Below are positions 52,589 through 60,962 of a stretch of 64,000 nucleotides of DNA, piece after piece (within the stretch, counting starts at the first letter, position 1; every line of letters starts with the position of its first letter). Source of the stretch: Pelosinus sp. IPA-1 (GTDB taxonomy: Bacteria; Bacillota; Negativicutes; DSM-13327); NCBI RefSeq assembly GCF_030269905.1, contig NZ_BSVC01000005.1:248001-312000 (forward strand), given 5' to 3'. The position numbers were made by a program, and so were the translations under genes. The notes beneath the pieces were generated by a model that was given only the letters and a program-made list of their open reading frames with translations, ran no database searches and was not told the DNA's origin.

Positions 52589-53346
52589 CCTTAGCAGTTG
52601 AGCAAGTAACAAAACAATTCGGAGGTCTTATGGCCTTAGCAGATGTAAATTTCACCGTCAATCCAGGAGAAATCGTAGGAGTCATTGGGCCAAACGGTGC
52701 TGGCAAGACTACTTTATTCAATTTGATTACCGGCGTATTGCCACCCAGTTCCGGTAAGATACTTTATCAAAATCGCCCTTTGGTTGGCTTAAAGCCTCAT
52801 AAAATTACAGAACTCGGTATTGCTAGAACCTTTCAAAACATCCGGTTATTCGGCCATCTCACGGCTTTAGACAATGTACTGGTAGGAGCGCATTGCCGTA
52901 CTCGATCTGGCCTATGGCAAGGTGTTTGGCAAACTAAGGTCCAGCAGCAAGAAGAAAAAAAGACTCGGGAGAAAGCAAGAGAATTGCTACATCTGGTAGG
53001 GATCGGTAAAGATGAAATGTCCCTCGCAGCAGCCCTCCCCTATGGCAAGCAACGCCGCTTAGAAATTGCTAGAGCCTTAGCATCTCAGCCCCACTTACTT
53101 CTGCTTGATGAACCTGCCGCTGGCATGAATGAGAGTGAGACGGATGATCTACAGGTATTAATAAAGAAAATCCAGAGTCTAGGCGCAGCTATTATCCTGA
53201 TCGAACACGATATGGGCTTAGTAATGAATATCTGCGATAAATTGGTGGTTCTTAACTTTGGCAAAAAAATTGCGGAAGGAATTCCCCAATTCGTGCAGGA
53301 TAATCCAGCAGTAGTAGAAGCCTACTTGGGCAAGGAGGAAGAGTAA
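52585..53346 (+). CDS. livG: Branched-chain amino acid ABC transporter ATPase LivG
   Basis: A 253-aa cytoplasmic ATPase. Walker A is GPNGAGKTT, followed by a Q-loop region [21 protein letters not shown]. The signature is the LivG-type [16 protein letters not shown] in place of LSGGQ. Walker B is [15 protein letters not shown] and the switch His is in IEHDMGLVM. It overlaps livM by four bases and precedes livF by one base. Confidence 0.94.
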   Translation: MTLAVEQVTKQFGGLMALADVNFTVNPGEIVGVIGPNGAGKTTLFNLITGVLPPSSGKILYQNRPLVGLKPHKITELGIARTFQNIRLFGHLTALDNVLVGAHCRTRSGLWQGVWQTKVQQQEEKKTREKARELLHLVGIGKDEMSLAAALPYGKQRRLEIARALASQPHLLLLDEPAAGMNESETDDLQVLIKKIQSLGAAIILIEHDMGLVMNICDKLVVLNFGKKIAEGIPQFVQDNPAVVEAYLGKEEE

Positions 53347-53347
53347 C

Positions 53348-54061
53348 ATGCTGAAAATTGAACAGCTTGCCGCTGGCTATGGAAATATTAAGGCCCTTAA
53401 AAACATTGACCTACATGTTCCAGCAGGCTCTATCGTCTCCTTGATCGGCGCCAATGGCGCCGGAAAAACTACCGCGATGAAAGTTATTATGGGACTTATT
53501 AAACAAGATTCTGGCCAAATCTTGTTTAAAGGGCAACATATTAGTGGTATGGCAACTCATAAGATTGTTAGTACAGGGCTTTCTCTTGTGCCTGAGGGGC
53601 GTAATATCTTAACTCGGATGACAGTACTGGAAAACTTAGAGATGGGAGCATGTCAACGTAGAGATAATGAAGTAGCCGATGATATGAAGCGCATTTTTCG
53701 CCGATTTCCGATCCTCGAAGAACGCAAAGCACAATTAGGAGGAACCCTTTCTGGCGGTCAGCAGCAGATGCTTGCTATCGGTAGGGCTTTAATGGCGAGA
53801 CCGGAGCTGCTACTTCTAGACGAACCTTCTATGGGATTAGCACCATTAGTGGTAGCCGATATCTTTAAGGTAATTCAGGAAATTAACCAAGAAGGAACGA
53901 CCATCTTACTTGTTGAGCAGAATGTAAGGCAGGCTTTAAAGATCGCCCAATACGCCTATGTGCTAGAAACAGGGAAAATGATTCTTCATGGATCCGCAAA
54001 GGATATAGCGAATAACCCTCGGGTAATGGAAGCTTATCTAGGTGGAAAGAAAACAGGCTAA
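53348..54061 (+). CDS. livF: Branched-chain amino acid ABC transporter ATPase LivF
   Basis: A 237-aa ATPase partner of LivG. Walker A is GANGAGKTT, the signature is TLSGGQQQMLAIGRAL, and Walker B is LLLLDEPSMGLAPL with the glutamine-type switch VEQNV typical of LivF. VPEGRNILTRMTVLENLEMG is the characteristic LivF helical-domain motif. It follows livG directly, and the aminotransferase gene comes 42 bases later. Confidence 0.94.
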   Translation: MLKIEQLAAGYGNIKALKNIDLHVPAGSIVSLIGANGAGKTTAMKVIMGLIKQDSGQILFKGQHISGMATHKIVSTGLSLVPEGRNILTRMTVLENLEMGACQRRDNEVADDMKRIFRRFPILEERKAQLGGTLSGGQQQMLAIGRALMARPELLLLDEPSMGLAPLVVADIFKVIQEINQEGTTILLVEQNVRQALKIAQYAYVLETGKMILHGSAKDIANNPRVMEAYLGGKKTG

Positions 54062-54103
54062 CGATTCGCAAAACTAAATAATAGGATTGGAGGAGTTATA
54101 TAA

Positions 54104-55036
54104 ATGGATACGATGTATGTTTTTTATGAAGGAAAGATTGTTCCGGAGAATGAGGTAAATATCAGTGTGCGATGTAAAGGGTTTAATTATGGTCTTGGCT
54201 GCTTTGAAGGAATAAGAGCTTACTGGGATGATACGGAGAAACAATTGTATGTATTTCGCTTGCGAGAACATTATGAACGCCTTTTGCAATCTTGCAAAAC
54301 CTTGTTTATTAACATTCCTTATACTGTTGATGAATTATGCCAAGCCACTCTTGAATTACTTAAGAAAAATAACTTCCAGACCACCACTTATATTCGACCT
54401 CTTGCCTTTAAGGGCTCAAACCATATTGCCCCTACTCTATTAGATGATGACAATCGGCTTATCATCTATTGCCAGCCTATGGGAAATTTTACTGGCAAAG
54501 ATGAACTGCGCGCTGCTTTTACTACGTGGGAACGTTTAGGAGACAATATGATACCACCCCGTTCCAAACCAACAGCTGCTTATATGAATTCTGCATTAGC
54601 TTCTATAGAAGTTGTAAGTAAAGGGTATGATGAAGCCTTATTTTTAACACGAAATGGCCATGTTTGCGAAGGCCCGGGGGAAAATGTATTCATGGTGCGT
54701 AATGGGAAAATAATTACGCCACCACCTGCTGATAACATTCTTGAAGGCATTACTAGAGACACGGTTATGCTGTTGGCACGGCAGGAGCTAGGTATCGAAG
54801 TGATCGAACGCAGCATTACCAGAACAGAACTATATGGGGCGGATGAAGTGTTCTTTAGTGGCACTGCGATGGAGGTTGTCTCTGTTGTAGAAGTGGATGA
54901 TAGAAAAATTGGTAATGGTCATAAAGGACCTATCTGCGAAAAGCTGAAGGAATTATTCTTTAAAACTACCATTGCTAAGATAGAAAAATATGCGGATTTT
55001 TGTACACCTGTTTATCCGATGACTAAACCGCTCTAA
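54104..55036 (+). CDS. ilvE: Branched-chain amino acid aminotransferase (class IV)
   Basis: A 310-aa fold-type IV PLP enzyme that interconverts Leu/Ile/Val and their 2-oxo acids with glutamate. VFYEGKIVPENEVNISVRCKGFNYGLGCFEGIRAYW is the usual start, the PLP lysine lies in RSKPTAAYMNSALA, and EGPGENVFMVRNGKIITPP binds the cofactor phosphate. The C-terminal part has LYGADEVFFSGTAMEVVSVVEVD. It sits at the end of the liv operon behind a leucine-type T-box, so imported amino acids could be transaminated at once, for fermentation or synthesis (inference). Confidence 0.92.
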   Translation: MDTMYVFYEGKIVPENEVNISVRCKGFNYGLGCFEGIRAYWDDTEKQLYVFRLREHYERLLQSCKTLFINIPYTVDELCQATLELLKKNNFQTTTYIRPLAFKGSNHIAPTLLDDDNRLIIYCQPMGNFTGKDELRAAFTTWERLGDNMIPPRSKPTAAYMNSALASIEVVSKGYDEALFLTRNGHVCEGPGENVFMVRNGKIITPPPADNILEGITRDTVMLLARQELGIEVIERSITRTELYGADEVFFSGTAMEVVSVVEVDDRKIGNGHKGPICEKLKELFFKTTIAKIEKYADFCTPVYPMTKPL

Positions 55037-55245
55037 GACTCCCATCTTCATCTCGTTAACAGTCTGTAATTCCTGCCCTTGACGGTCAGGGAAACAGGCT
55101 GTAAACTCGAAATAAGTTCGAACTAGGGGTCTCCGGACCCAAGGCTCACTTATATAAGTGGGAGTTAAGAGCGGCTAAGTCCCTGGATAAGTGCGACTAA
55201 GATTCAGATGGAGTTAAAACTCCATCTGAATCAAGTCTTCTTTAT
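55037..55245 (+). ncRNA. Structured non-coding RNA candidate with own terminator
   Basis: Right after ilvE a ~200-nt region folds into a nested structure. The outer stem is ACTCCCATCTT (55038-55048) with AAGTGGGAGT (55156-55165). Inside are ACAGTCTGT/ACAGGCTGT (55059/55094), CCCTTGA/TCAGGG (55076/55086), a CGAA/TTCG hairpin, and GGGTC-TCCG-GACCC (55127-55140), a UNCG-like tetraloop. Then two near-repeats GCGGCTAAG and GCGACTAAG lead to the perfect terminator GATTCAGATGGAG/CTCCATCTGAATC (55201-55232) and a T-rich tail. No ORF runs through it. It may be an independent RNA or a 3'-UTR-derived one. Confidence 0.7.
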
Positions 55246-55297
55246 CCAAAGACAAAGTAATATAGGGCTTATAGAATAAACCTGCAACAGAAACTAA

Positions 55298-55336
55298 AAT
55301 TCCTGCAAGAACTCCTAAGAGATCTTGCAGGAATTT
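55298..55336 (+). terminator. Second hairpin in the ilvE-FxLYD gap
   Basis: AAATTCCTGCAAGA and TCTTGCAGGAATTT form a 14-bp perfect stem, followed by GTATTTTAATGG. It lies ~65 bases downstream of the RNA element's terminator and upstream of the FxLYD-like gene, so the latter has its own promoter. Confidence 0.75.
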
Positions 55337-55447
55337 GTATTTTAATGGGAAATACATTACTAAAGGAGATTTTTAAAATTGCTCAGATAGACCTGTATCT
55401 GTGACATTTTTCTTAACTAAAAACATTAAAAAAGAGAGGTTACAATC

Positions 55448-55816
55448 ATGAAAATCAAAAAATCGTTTTACATAGTCCTAGTTGTAGTACTTATGCTGAA
55501 TCTATCAATAGTAATTTGTGGGGCCTCTGAAAAAATCAGTCCCGATTTGATAAAGTTTCAAGGGACGGGCTGGGAAACAGATACCAAAGGGGTAAACATT
55601 TTTATTGGAACTCTTCAGAATGCTGCTGGTAGAGATGTCGAATTTATTGGTCTTAGGTGTGCTTTTATCGATGGGAAGGGCGTGGAACTTGACCATGGCC
55701 TTGTCATTGTCCGTGATGTTGCAAAAAATGAACTGGCTAAATTTAAGTTTTATCCACCTGCTCCTGCTGGAACGGTAACCGCTACAATCACCGAAGTAGA
55801 TGCCTATGCAAAATAA
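55448..55816 (+). CDS. Exported FxLYD-like domain protein
   Basis: A 122-aa secreted protein. The signal peptide is FYIVLVVVLMLNLSIVICGA. The mature ~95 residues form one immunoglobulin-like beta domain of the FxLYD type: VNIFIGTLQNAAGRDVEFIGLRCAFIDGKG, then AKNELAKFKFYPPAPAGTVTATI. Such domains are widespread in envelope proteins and rarely characterised. The ATG follows AAAGAGAGGTTACAATC. It lies alone between the RNA candidate and a convergent gene. Confidence 0.78.
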   Translation: MKIKKSFYIVLVVVLMLNLSIVICGASEKISPDLIKFQGTGWETDTKGVNIFIGTLQNAAGRDVEFIGLRCAFIDGKGVELDHGLVIVRDVAKNELAKFKFYPPAPAGTVTATITEVDAYAK

Positions 55817-55826
55817 AGATTATAGC

Positions 55827-55882
55827 AATAGAGGCCAACGATCCAATGCACCCGAAATGTGTTTGGATCGTTGGCCTCTATT
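55827..55882. terminator. Bidirectional terminator, 20-bp perfect stem
   Basis: AATAGAGGCCAACGATCCAA (55827-55846) pairs with its exact complement at 55863-55882. It separates the convergent FxLYD and AlkD-like genes and serves both. Confidence 0.88.
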
Positions 55883-55890
55883 AATACGTC

Positions 55891-57015
55891 CTATATGTTA
55901 TGATCTTTGCTATTCGCCGAGAGCTTCAGCATTGTATCAGCGATTTCCCGCCCGTTTATCAATAGCACAATTTTATGCTCACCGGGATAATGACGACGGG
56001 TTGTCAGATCTGCCCAATGATGCCTCCGCGTGCCACTCAGCTCTGCACCGCCAGGTACCGTTTTATCAGATAACAGAAAGAGTTTACGTGATAAACGTCC
56101 CCCTGCCTTTACAAAATCGATCCCGTATTCAATGCGGACGTGTACTGCCTCACCCTCCCGAATACAAAGCTGGTATCGTAACTCAGAGCTCTCGCCGATC
56201 ACTAGAGCTTGCGGTTCCACCAGCAGGGAAGCGCTGGTTGTTAGTAAAGCCCCACTTGTCGTTTGCGCATAACCAAATAGGGCCAGGGCTTCAGGATCGG
56301 CTTTACGAATCAAGGTTCGGCATCCTTGCCGTAGAATCCAGTCCGTGTGGGAATGCACACCTTTCCAAAGGCGTGCTGTTTCAAGCACAACCGAAGGATG
56401 ATCCTTTGCTATGTCATTTAAGTTATTAGCAACGCTTTTGCGCACATAAAGGGAAGGATCGGCCTTCAATAGCTCCAATACCTGAATAACTGGAGAAGGA
56501 TCCCGTTTGAACATGGAAAGTGCTTCTCCCCAGGGCAAACGGGGCCGGCAACCCTCGCTGGCAAGCCGCCGAACATGCTCGTTTGGATGATGCGCCCATT
56601 TTACCATTTGGCACATCATCTTCTCGGGATTGCTCATTATAAAGGGCCTTACAGCAAATTCCGAAGACGACTTTATCGTGAACCGTTCTAGTGCTTCCAT
56701 AGAAAGCTCCCAATGTTTTTCCCCTTGGCCGTACACTGCTACGAAATCAGGAAAGAACAAATAAGGAAACCCAACACATTCCTCGTCAATCGCGTATAAT
56801 ATGTCCAGAGCCTCTTCATATTTTGCTGGCAAAAAACGCCCAAGACTCTCCGTAATCTTCCTCATTCTCGCCTTCAAGGCAAGCCCGTCCCATGTATTAT
56901 CTAGTAAATTTCCGATAAACCCCTCTATATCAAAATCACTATATACGGCATATATCTTCTTGCCAAATTGACGCAAAAATTCTTCATTGTACATGTCCTT
57001 CAAAGGTTCTGGCAT
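55891..57015 (-). CDS. DNA alkylation repair-like HEAT protein (AlkD superfamily)
   Basis: A 374-aa cytoplasmic protein. The N-terminal and central parts are helical repeats with family marks: MVKWAHHPNEHVRRLASEGCRPRLPWG and PSLYVRKSVANNLNDIAKDHP, as in proteins annotated DNA alkylation repair protein. It is longer than the ~230-aa AlkD because of a C-terminal beta-rich domain (~270-374). This contains SSELRYQLCIREGEAVHVRIEYGIDFVKAGGRLSRKLF. DNA glycosylase activity is inferred from the family only. Single gene. Confidence 0.85.
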   Translation of the reverse strand: MPEPLKDMYNEEFLRQFGKKIYAVYSDFDIEGFIGNLLDNTWDGLALKARMRKITESLGRFLPAKYEEALDILYAIDEECVGFPYLFFPDFVAVYGQGEKHWELSMEALERFTIKSSSEFAVRPFIMSNPEKMMCQMVKWAHHPNEHVRRLASEGCRPRLPWGEALSMFKRDPSPVIQVLELLKADPSLYVRKSVANNLNDIAKDHPSVVLETARLWKGVHSHTDWILRQGCRTLIRKADPEALALFGYAQTTSGALLTTSASLLVEPQALVIGESSELRYQLCIREGEAVHVRIEYGIDFVKAGGRLSRKLFLLSDKTVPGGAELSGTRRHHWADLTTRRHYPGEHKIVLLINGREIADTMLKLSANSKDHNI

Positions 57016-57237
57016 AATCTATTTCCTCCCTGCGGCGATTCATCACCAGTCAATGGTTCTTAACCTTGTAATTATTTTCTCTATATTTTCATCACCTAAT
57101 TAATTATAGCATCAATATAGCTATCAGAATAACAAAGAAGGCACAGAGCCATTACTACGTCTATCCATACTTGCTGAAGGCTTTTTTTTGTGGTAGAATT
57201 AAAATGTAAAATTATTCCATGCAAAGGAAGTCCTTAA

Positions 57238-57864
57238 ATGTATCTATGTAAATATTTTCTTATTACGATTATTTTCTTTTCCTATTTTATCGGCAAACAA
57301 TTGCCGCCATCTTTTAGCTTTGAAAATAGTCCGTTAGAGTGGTCACAAGTCGTAATTCTTCTCATGGGAGCATTACTGACTGCCAAATGGCGGCAGGAGG
57401 CTAAAGCGACTGCCCGATATCATCATGCCCGTTTCTTGACTTGGTCAATCCCCCTATGGCTATTAATGGCCGGACGTGAAATGAGCTGGGGCAGGGTCTT
57501 CTATCCTTTAGGAATCAATCCTACTACTGGTCCCTTCTTTATACCTGTCTCTCAGCTGCCTTATGCGCCAATCGTATATCCTACAATTGGAGTGGTTATC
57601 CTGTTATGGCTATTTGCGGTTATGAAGTATAAATTGCTTGCGATCCCCTATCAACTATTTCAGCAAGGCCACTTCCCTATTGGTGAATTCCTGCTAGTCA
57701 TCCTCGCCTTTGTCGTCGCCAATATCGCCGAAAAGGTGATGCACTTTGAAATCATGGAAGAAATCGTGGAATGCGTAGCTTATCTCTCTATTCTCCTCAC
57801 AGAATATCGCATAAAGACTACCCTACAACAATCAGCTAAAGTAAAAGATGAAGATTTTTTTTAA
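57238..57864 (+). CDS. Multi-pass membrane protein of unknown function
   Basis: A 208-aa inner-membrane protein with about six helices: YFLITIIFFSYFIG, WSQVVILLMGALLTA, FLTWSIPLWLLMAG, PIVYPTIGVVILLWLFAV, GEFLLVILAFVVANIAEKVMH and VECVAYLSILLTEY. Conserved-looking polar patches are MAGREMSWGRVFYPLG and AEKVMHFEIMEEIVE, the latter possibly a ligand or metal site within the membrane. I do not recognise the family. The ATG follows AGGAAGTCCTTAA. A hairpin follows. Confidence 0.72.
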   Translation: MYLCKYFLITIIFFSYFIGKQLPPSFSFENSPLEWSQVVILLMGALLTAKWRQEAKATARYHHARFLTWSIPLWLLMAGREMSWGRVFYPLGINPTTGPFFIPVSQLPYAPIVYPTIGVVILLWLFAVMKYKLLAIPYQLFQQGHFPIGEFLLVILAFVVANIAEKVMHFEIMEEIVECVAYLSILLTEYRIKTTLQQSAKVKDEDFF

Positions 57865-57865
57865 C

Positions 57866-57975
57866 TTAGATTGACTCTTTAGTCAATCTAGTTCCTTGGT
57901 TAGTTTCGCAAGGCTACTACTAAAATAAAACCCTTACCATGTATATAACTCCTATTATACACATAGTAAGGGTAA
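57866..57975. terminator. Two hairpins between convergent genes
   Basis: TAGATTGAC/GTCAATCTA (57866-57892) ends the membrane-protein transcript. ACCCTTACCATGTATATAA pairs with TTATACACATAGTAAGGGT (57930-57974) and ends the glutathione peroxidase transcript on the minus strand. Confidence 0.7.
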
Positions 57976-57987
57976 GTTGGAGAAGTT

Positions 57988-58536
57988 CTATTTAAGCAGC
58001 TTCTCAATATCTTTTTTCATACTTAAAGGTGCAGTTGTTGGTTCGTAACGTCCTACAACATTCCCTTCCCGATCAATAAGGAACTTAGTGAAGTTCCACT
58101 TAATGTCATTTCCTTTAAGAAATTCTGGAAACTTCTCTTGCAGAACGCCTTGTAATTTTCCACCAATGGGATGATTCAAATCAAAACCTTTGAATGGTGC
58201 CTTTTCCGTCAAATAGGTAAATAACGGATGAGCACCTTTTCCCCGAACATCCATTTTTTCAAAGAGAGGAAATGTAACCCCATAATTAATTTGACAAAAA
58301 TTATGTACTTCGGTATTACTTCCTGGCTCTTGCTCGGCGAATTGGTTGCTTGGAAATCCCAAAACGACCAAACCTTGTTCCTGATATGTCTTATAAAGTT
58401 CTTGCAACTCTTCATATTGGGGAGTAAATCCACACTTACTAGCCGTATTTGCAATCAGTAGTACCTTACCCTTATAATCTGCCAAGGATACTTCTTTCCC
58501 ATCAATGGACTTCATTTTAAAATCATAAATACCCAT
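57988..58536 (-). CDS. Glutathione peroxidase family (thiol peroxidase)
   Basis: A 182-aa peroxidase reducing hydroperoxides. The peroxidatic Cys35 is in NTASKCGFTPQY; Gln is in GFPSNQFAEQEPG and Trp in KWNFTKFLID, giving the usual catalytic set. A second Cys in HNFCQINYGV is the resolving candidate, so thioredoxin is the likely reductant rather than glutathione (known for bacterial Cys-GPx). No signal peptide. It has its own promoter region and a GGAG site. Confidence 0.93.
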   Translation of the reverse strand: MGIYDFKMKSIDGKEVSLADYKGKVLLIANTASKCGFTPQYEELQELYKTYQEQGLVVLGFPSNQFAEQEPGSNTEVHNFCQINYGVTFPLFEKMDVRGKGAHPLFTYLTEKAPFKGFDLNHPIGGKLQGVLQEKFPEFLKGNDIKWNFTKFLIDREGNVVGRYEPTTAPLSMKKDIEKLLK

Positions 58537-58634
58537 AACTGTCCACTCCTTTTCCTCTGTCTTATTCGATTATAGTATAATCGAAATGCATTTCACTATA
58601 CGATATTCAATGAAAAGCACCATATACATGATTT

Positions 58635-58982
58635 TTAAGTATTACCAGAGCAGGGTTTATTATAATCGACCATAATTCCTACGCCAAAGTGAACATAAAT
58701 ATCTGGATAACCCGTGACAGGTATCCAATAACCAATAATCTCCTTTCCTCCCACTTCACTTTTCGAGTAGGTTGCTTTATTTGTTGCTATAGCCTGGTTA
58801 GCTAAGCACCCTTTATGCCGTTCAGGTCCGCCGAGTTCTGAGCACTTTCCCCCTACGACCCCTCCAGCATTACGACAAGCATTATTTACAGCTAAAATCT
58901 CTCTACTTTTATGTATTAACATAACTGCCTCAGGAAAATTGTCCCACATCATATGAAAGGCTTCTATTACTTTTGCATCCAT
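58635..58982 (-). CDS. PAS-like small protein
   Basis: A 115-aa cytoplasmic protein without a transmembrane segment. The start FHMMWDNFPEAVMLIHKSREILAVNNACRNAGG resembles the first half of a PAS fold. It is followed by a Cys-containing segment (GKCSELGGPERHKGCLANQA) and EIIGYWIPVTGYPDIYVHFGVGI. The Cys residues and His could hold a cofactor or metal. From memory, similar short proteins occur in Clostridia and Negativicutes. It lies near a histidine kinase on the same strand but 160 bases away and downstream. Function unknown. Confidence 0.65.
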   Translation of the reverse strand: MDAKVIEAFHMMWDNFPEAVMLIHKSREILAVNNACRNAGGVVGGKCSELGGPERHKGCLANQAIATNKATYSKSEVGGKEIIGYWIPVTGYPDIYVHFGVGIMVDYNKPCSGNT

Positions 58983-59142
58983 CTTTTATCCCCCTACTTT
59001 TTTATCAAACTTCACTACTATTAATGACGTGATATTATTTGTTTTATTGCATAAAAAGGTATCCTTTTCACTATTTTATCCATTTTTTTATAGATCCTAA
59101 CATAGCAGTGAACTCTTCTATTACATTGGTTAATTTGCCTTG

Positions 59143-60756
59143 TCAGTATTCTGCTAACACGGATCGTGTACTAAATTTAATAAAAAAAGTAGTTCCTTCT
59201 GGGGATGAATTTGCAGTTATTTTTGCATTATGTCTTTGAGCAATTCGATAGCAAACTGACAGCCCTAATCCTGTTCCATTTTCCTTTGTAGTAACAAAAG
59301 GAGTACCAAGTTTCCTAAGTACTTCCTCGGGTATTCCTGTTCCAGTATCTTGAATTTTAAGCACAACATTCTCCCCTTCAAGATATGTCTGTATCATTAT
59401 TTTTCCACAGGAAGTCATTGCCTCAAAGCCATTTCGCGTTAGGTTTAAGATAAGTTGTCTTATTTCATTCTTGTCCATTGGGATATCCGGTATATTACTG
59501 GTTTTAAAATGAATTTCATGCCCCATTCTAAAGGCATCCGCTTGCAGTAAAGGAGATAGTGTATGAATAATTTCATTCAAGCTATCCGCTTTGATTTCTG
59601 AAACCTTATCTTTCGCTAACGACAAAAATTCTGTAATAATTGAATTGGCTCTATCTAATTCATCTATCATGGTTTGAATTTGTTTTATATAATCGCTAAA
59701 ACTTTCTTTTCTAAGGAATAATTGCAAATAACCACGCACGGTTGTCATGGGATTGCGTACCTCATGACTTATGCCTGCAGCCATCTCCCCCACCGTGTTT
59801 AGCGTTTCAAGACGGGTCAACTCTTCTTCCATCCTTTTTGTTTCTGTAATATTTAAGTTTAATTCCATGACGGAAAAGGATCCGGAAGTATTCTTTAGGA
59901 GCCAGCAGCTCCTACAAATAATCTTACCTCCGTCTTTACGGGTATGTATCAATTCCCCCTCCCATCGCCCTTTAGCTAATAAAATCTGATTAATTTGTTC
60001 AAAAGGTTTAGGAAATTGAGGAAAGAGTATGTCCTGTATACTCTTTCCTATAACTTCGTCTTTAGTATATCCATATAACTCCTCGGCTTTTCTATTCCAG
60101 AAGGTAATCATGCCTTCCATATTTCTTATGATTGTTGTCTCAGGGTCTAGGTCTAATAATCGGATCTCTTCGCGGAGCAGCATCTGGTTATCTATTGCAT
60201 CCTGTAAAATAAAAAATATTTTAAAACCAAGATAAGAACCAATAGGTACTAGCAGGAATAAAGGCACCGCTATTTTGATGGCAACATGTAATGCTGACGA
60301 ACTCCATGGAGGAACTATCAATAGTATAATTATAACGACTGCTGTAAGACTTCCCCCTAGAAGCACGTGCCGTCTAAATCCCCAGTTTTGAATTTCGTAC
60401 TTTCTTAGATAAAAGCCAATGATACCAAAAGTAAAAATCGTAATTATGCCAGTCCAGGCACCAGCCCCACCTTGTAACCATCGATAGAATCCACTAATAC
60501 ATGCAGCTACCATTGCGGGAACCAATCCACCAAAGAAACCAGCTAAAGTCATAGTTAAACACCGAAAATCTACGAATCTGCCAGGCTCTAGCAAAATGCT
60601 ATTCTGCATGGTATATATTGTTCCAAGGCCAAGCAAAAATCCCCATACAAGATTCCGATGTTTAGGATACTTTGAGCCAATATAAGACCCGCTTGAGGCA
60701 ATTCCAATTACTATGATTATGTTCTCTAGAAAGGAAAGTATAAAGTCCACCAACAT
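59143..60756 (-). CDS. Sensor histidine kinase (5TMR-LYT, PAS, HisKA, HATPase)
   Basis: A ~537-aa membrane kinase. About five helices form a LytS-type sensor (RFVDFRCLTMTLAGFFGGLVPAMVAACISGFYRWLQGG). It is followed by a PAS domain (IIRNMEGMITFWNRKAEELYGYTKDEVIG), the H-box GISHEVRNPMTTVRGYLQLF, and an ATPase with N, G1 and G2 boxes (LILNLTRNGFEAM, IQDTGTGIPEE, GTGLGLSVCYRIAQRHN). The H-box and lack of an adjacent response regulator resemble sporulation-type kinases (KinA/KinB/KinE), so a phosphorelay role is possible. The start at ATG 60756 begins MLVDFILSFLENIII; the long upstream extension looks spurious. Confidence 0.87.
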   Translation of the reverse strand: MLVDFILSFLENIIIVIGIASSGSYIGSKYPKHRNLVWGFLLGLGTIYTMQNSILLEPGRFVDFRCLTMTLAGFFGGLVPAMVAACISGFYRWLQGGAGAWTGIITIFTFGIIGFYLRKYEIQNWGFRRHVLLGGSLTAVVIIILLIVPPWSSSALHVAIKIAVPLFLLVPIGSYLGFKIFFILQDAIDNQMLLREEIRLLDLDPETTIIRNMEGMITFWNRKAEELYGYTKDEVIGKSIQDILFPQFPKPFEQINQILLAKGRWEGELIHTRKDGGKIICRSCWLLKNTSGSFSVMELNLNITETKRMEEELTRLETLNTVGEMAAGISHEVRNPMTTVRGYLQLFLRKESFSDYIKQIQTMIDELDRANSIITEFLSLAKDKVSEIKADSLNEIIHTLSPLLQADAFRMGHEIHFKTSNIPDIPMDKNEIRQLILNLTRNGFEAMTSCGKIMIQTYLEGENVVLKIQDTGTGIPEEVLRKLGTPFVTTKENGTGLGLSVCYRIAQRHNAKITANSSPEGTTFFIKFSTRSVLAEY

Positions 60757-60847
60757 CACCCCTAGCGAGTATACTTCTACAAAAGGGCAAATTTTCCTAC
60801 TGCTTATGTAAATAATTGTATTATGTGGCAACCATTGGCATAAATAG

Positions 60848-60889
60848 AAGGTTGAAGTAAAGAACATTTGTCTCCTTTACTTCAACCTT
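60848..60889. terminator. Terminator after the RraA-PilZ gene
   Basis: AAGGTTGAAGTAAA pairs with TTTACTTCAACCTT, a 14-bp perfect stem with a 14-base loop. It lies ~75 bases past the rraA-pilZ stop on the minus strand and marks the end of that operon. Confidence 0.75.
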
Positions 60890-60962
60890 GTTGTTTTTCT
60901 ATATAAAAATGTACCTTACGCATGAACTTCTAATTTTGGGGACTGAAGAATGCTTCTTCGGG

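Noticed and set aside
55800-56713. Plus- and minus-strand frames overlapping the AlkD-like gene
   Set aside because: They lie over a gene with clear HEAT-repeat family motifs and include the terminator stem.
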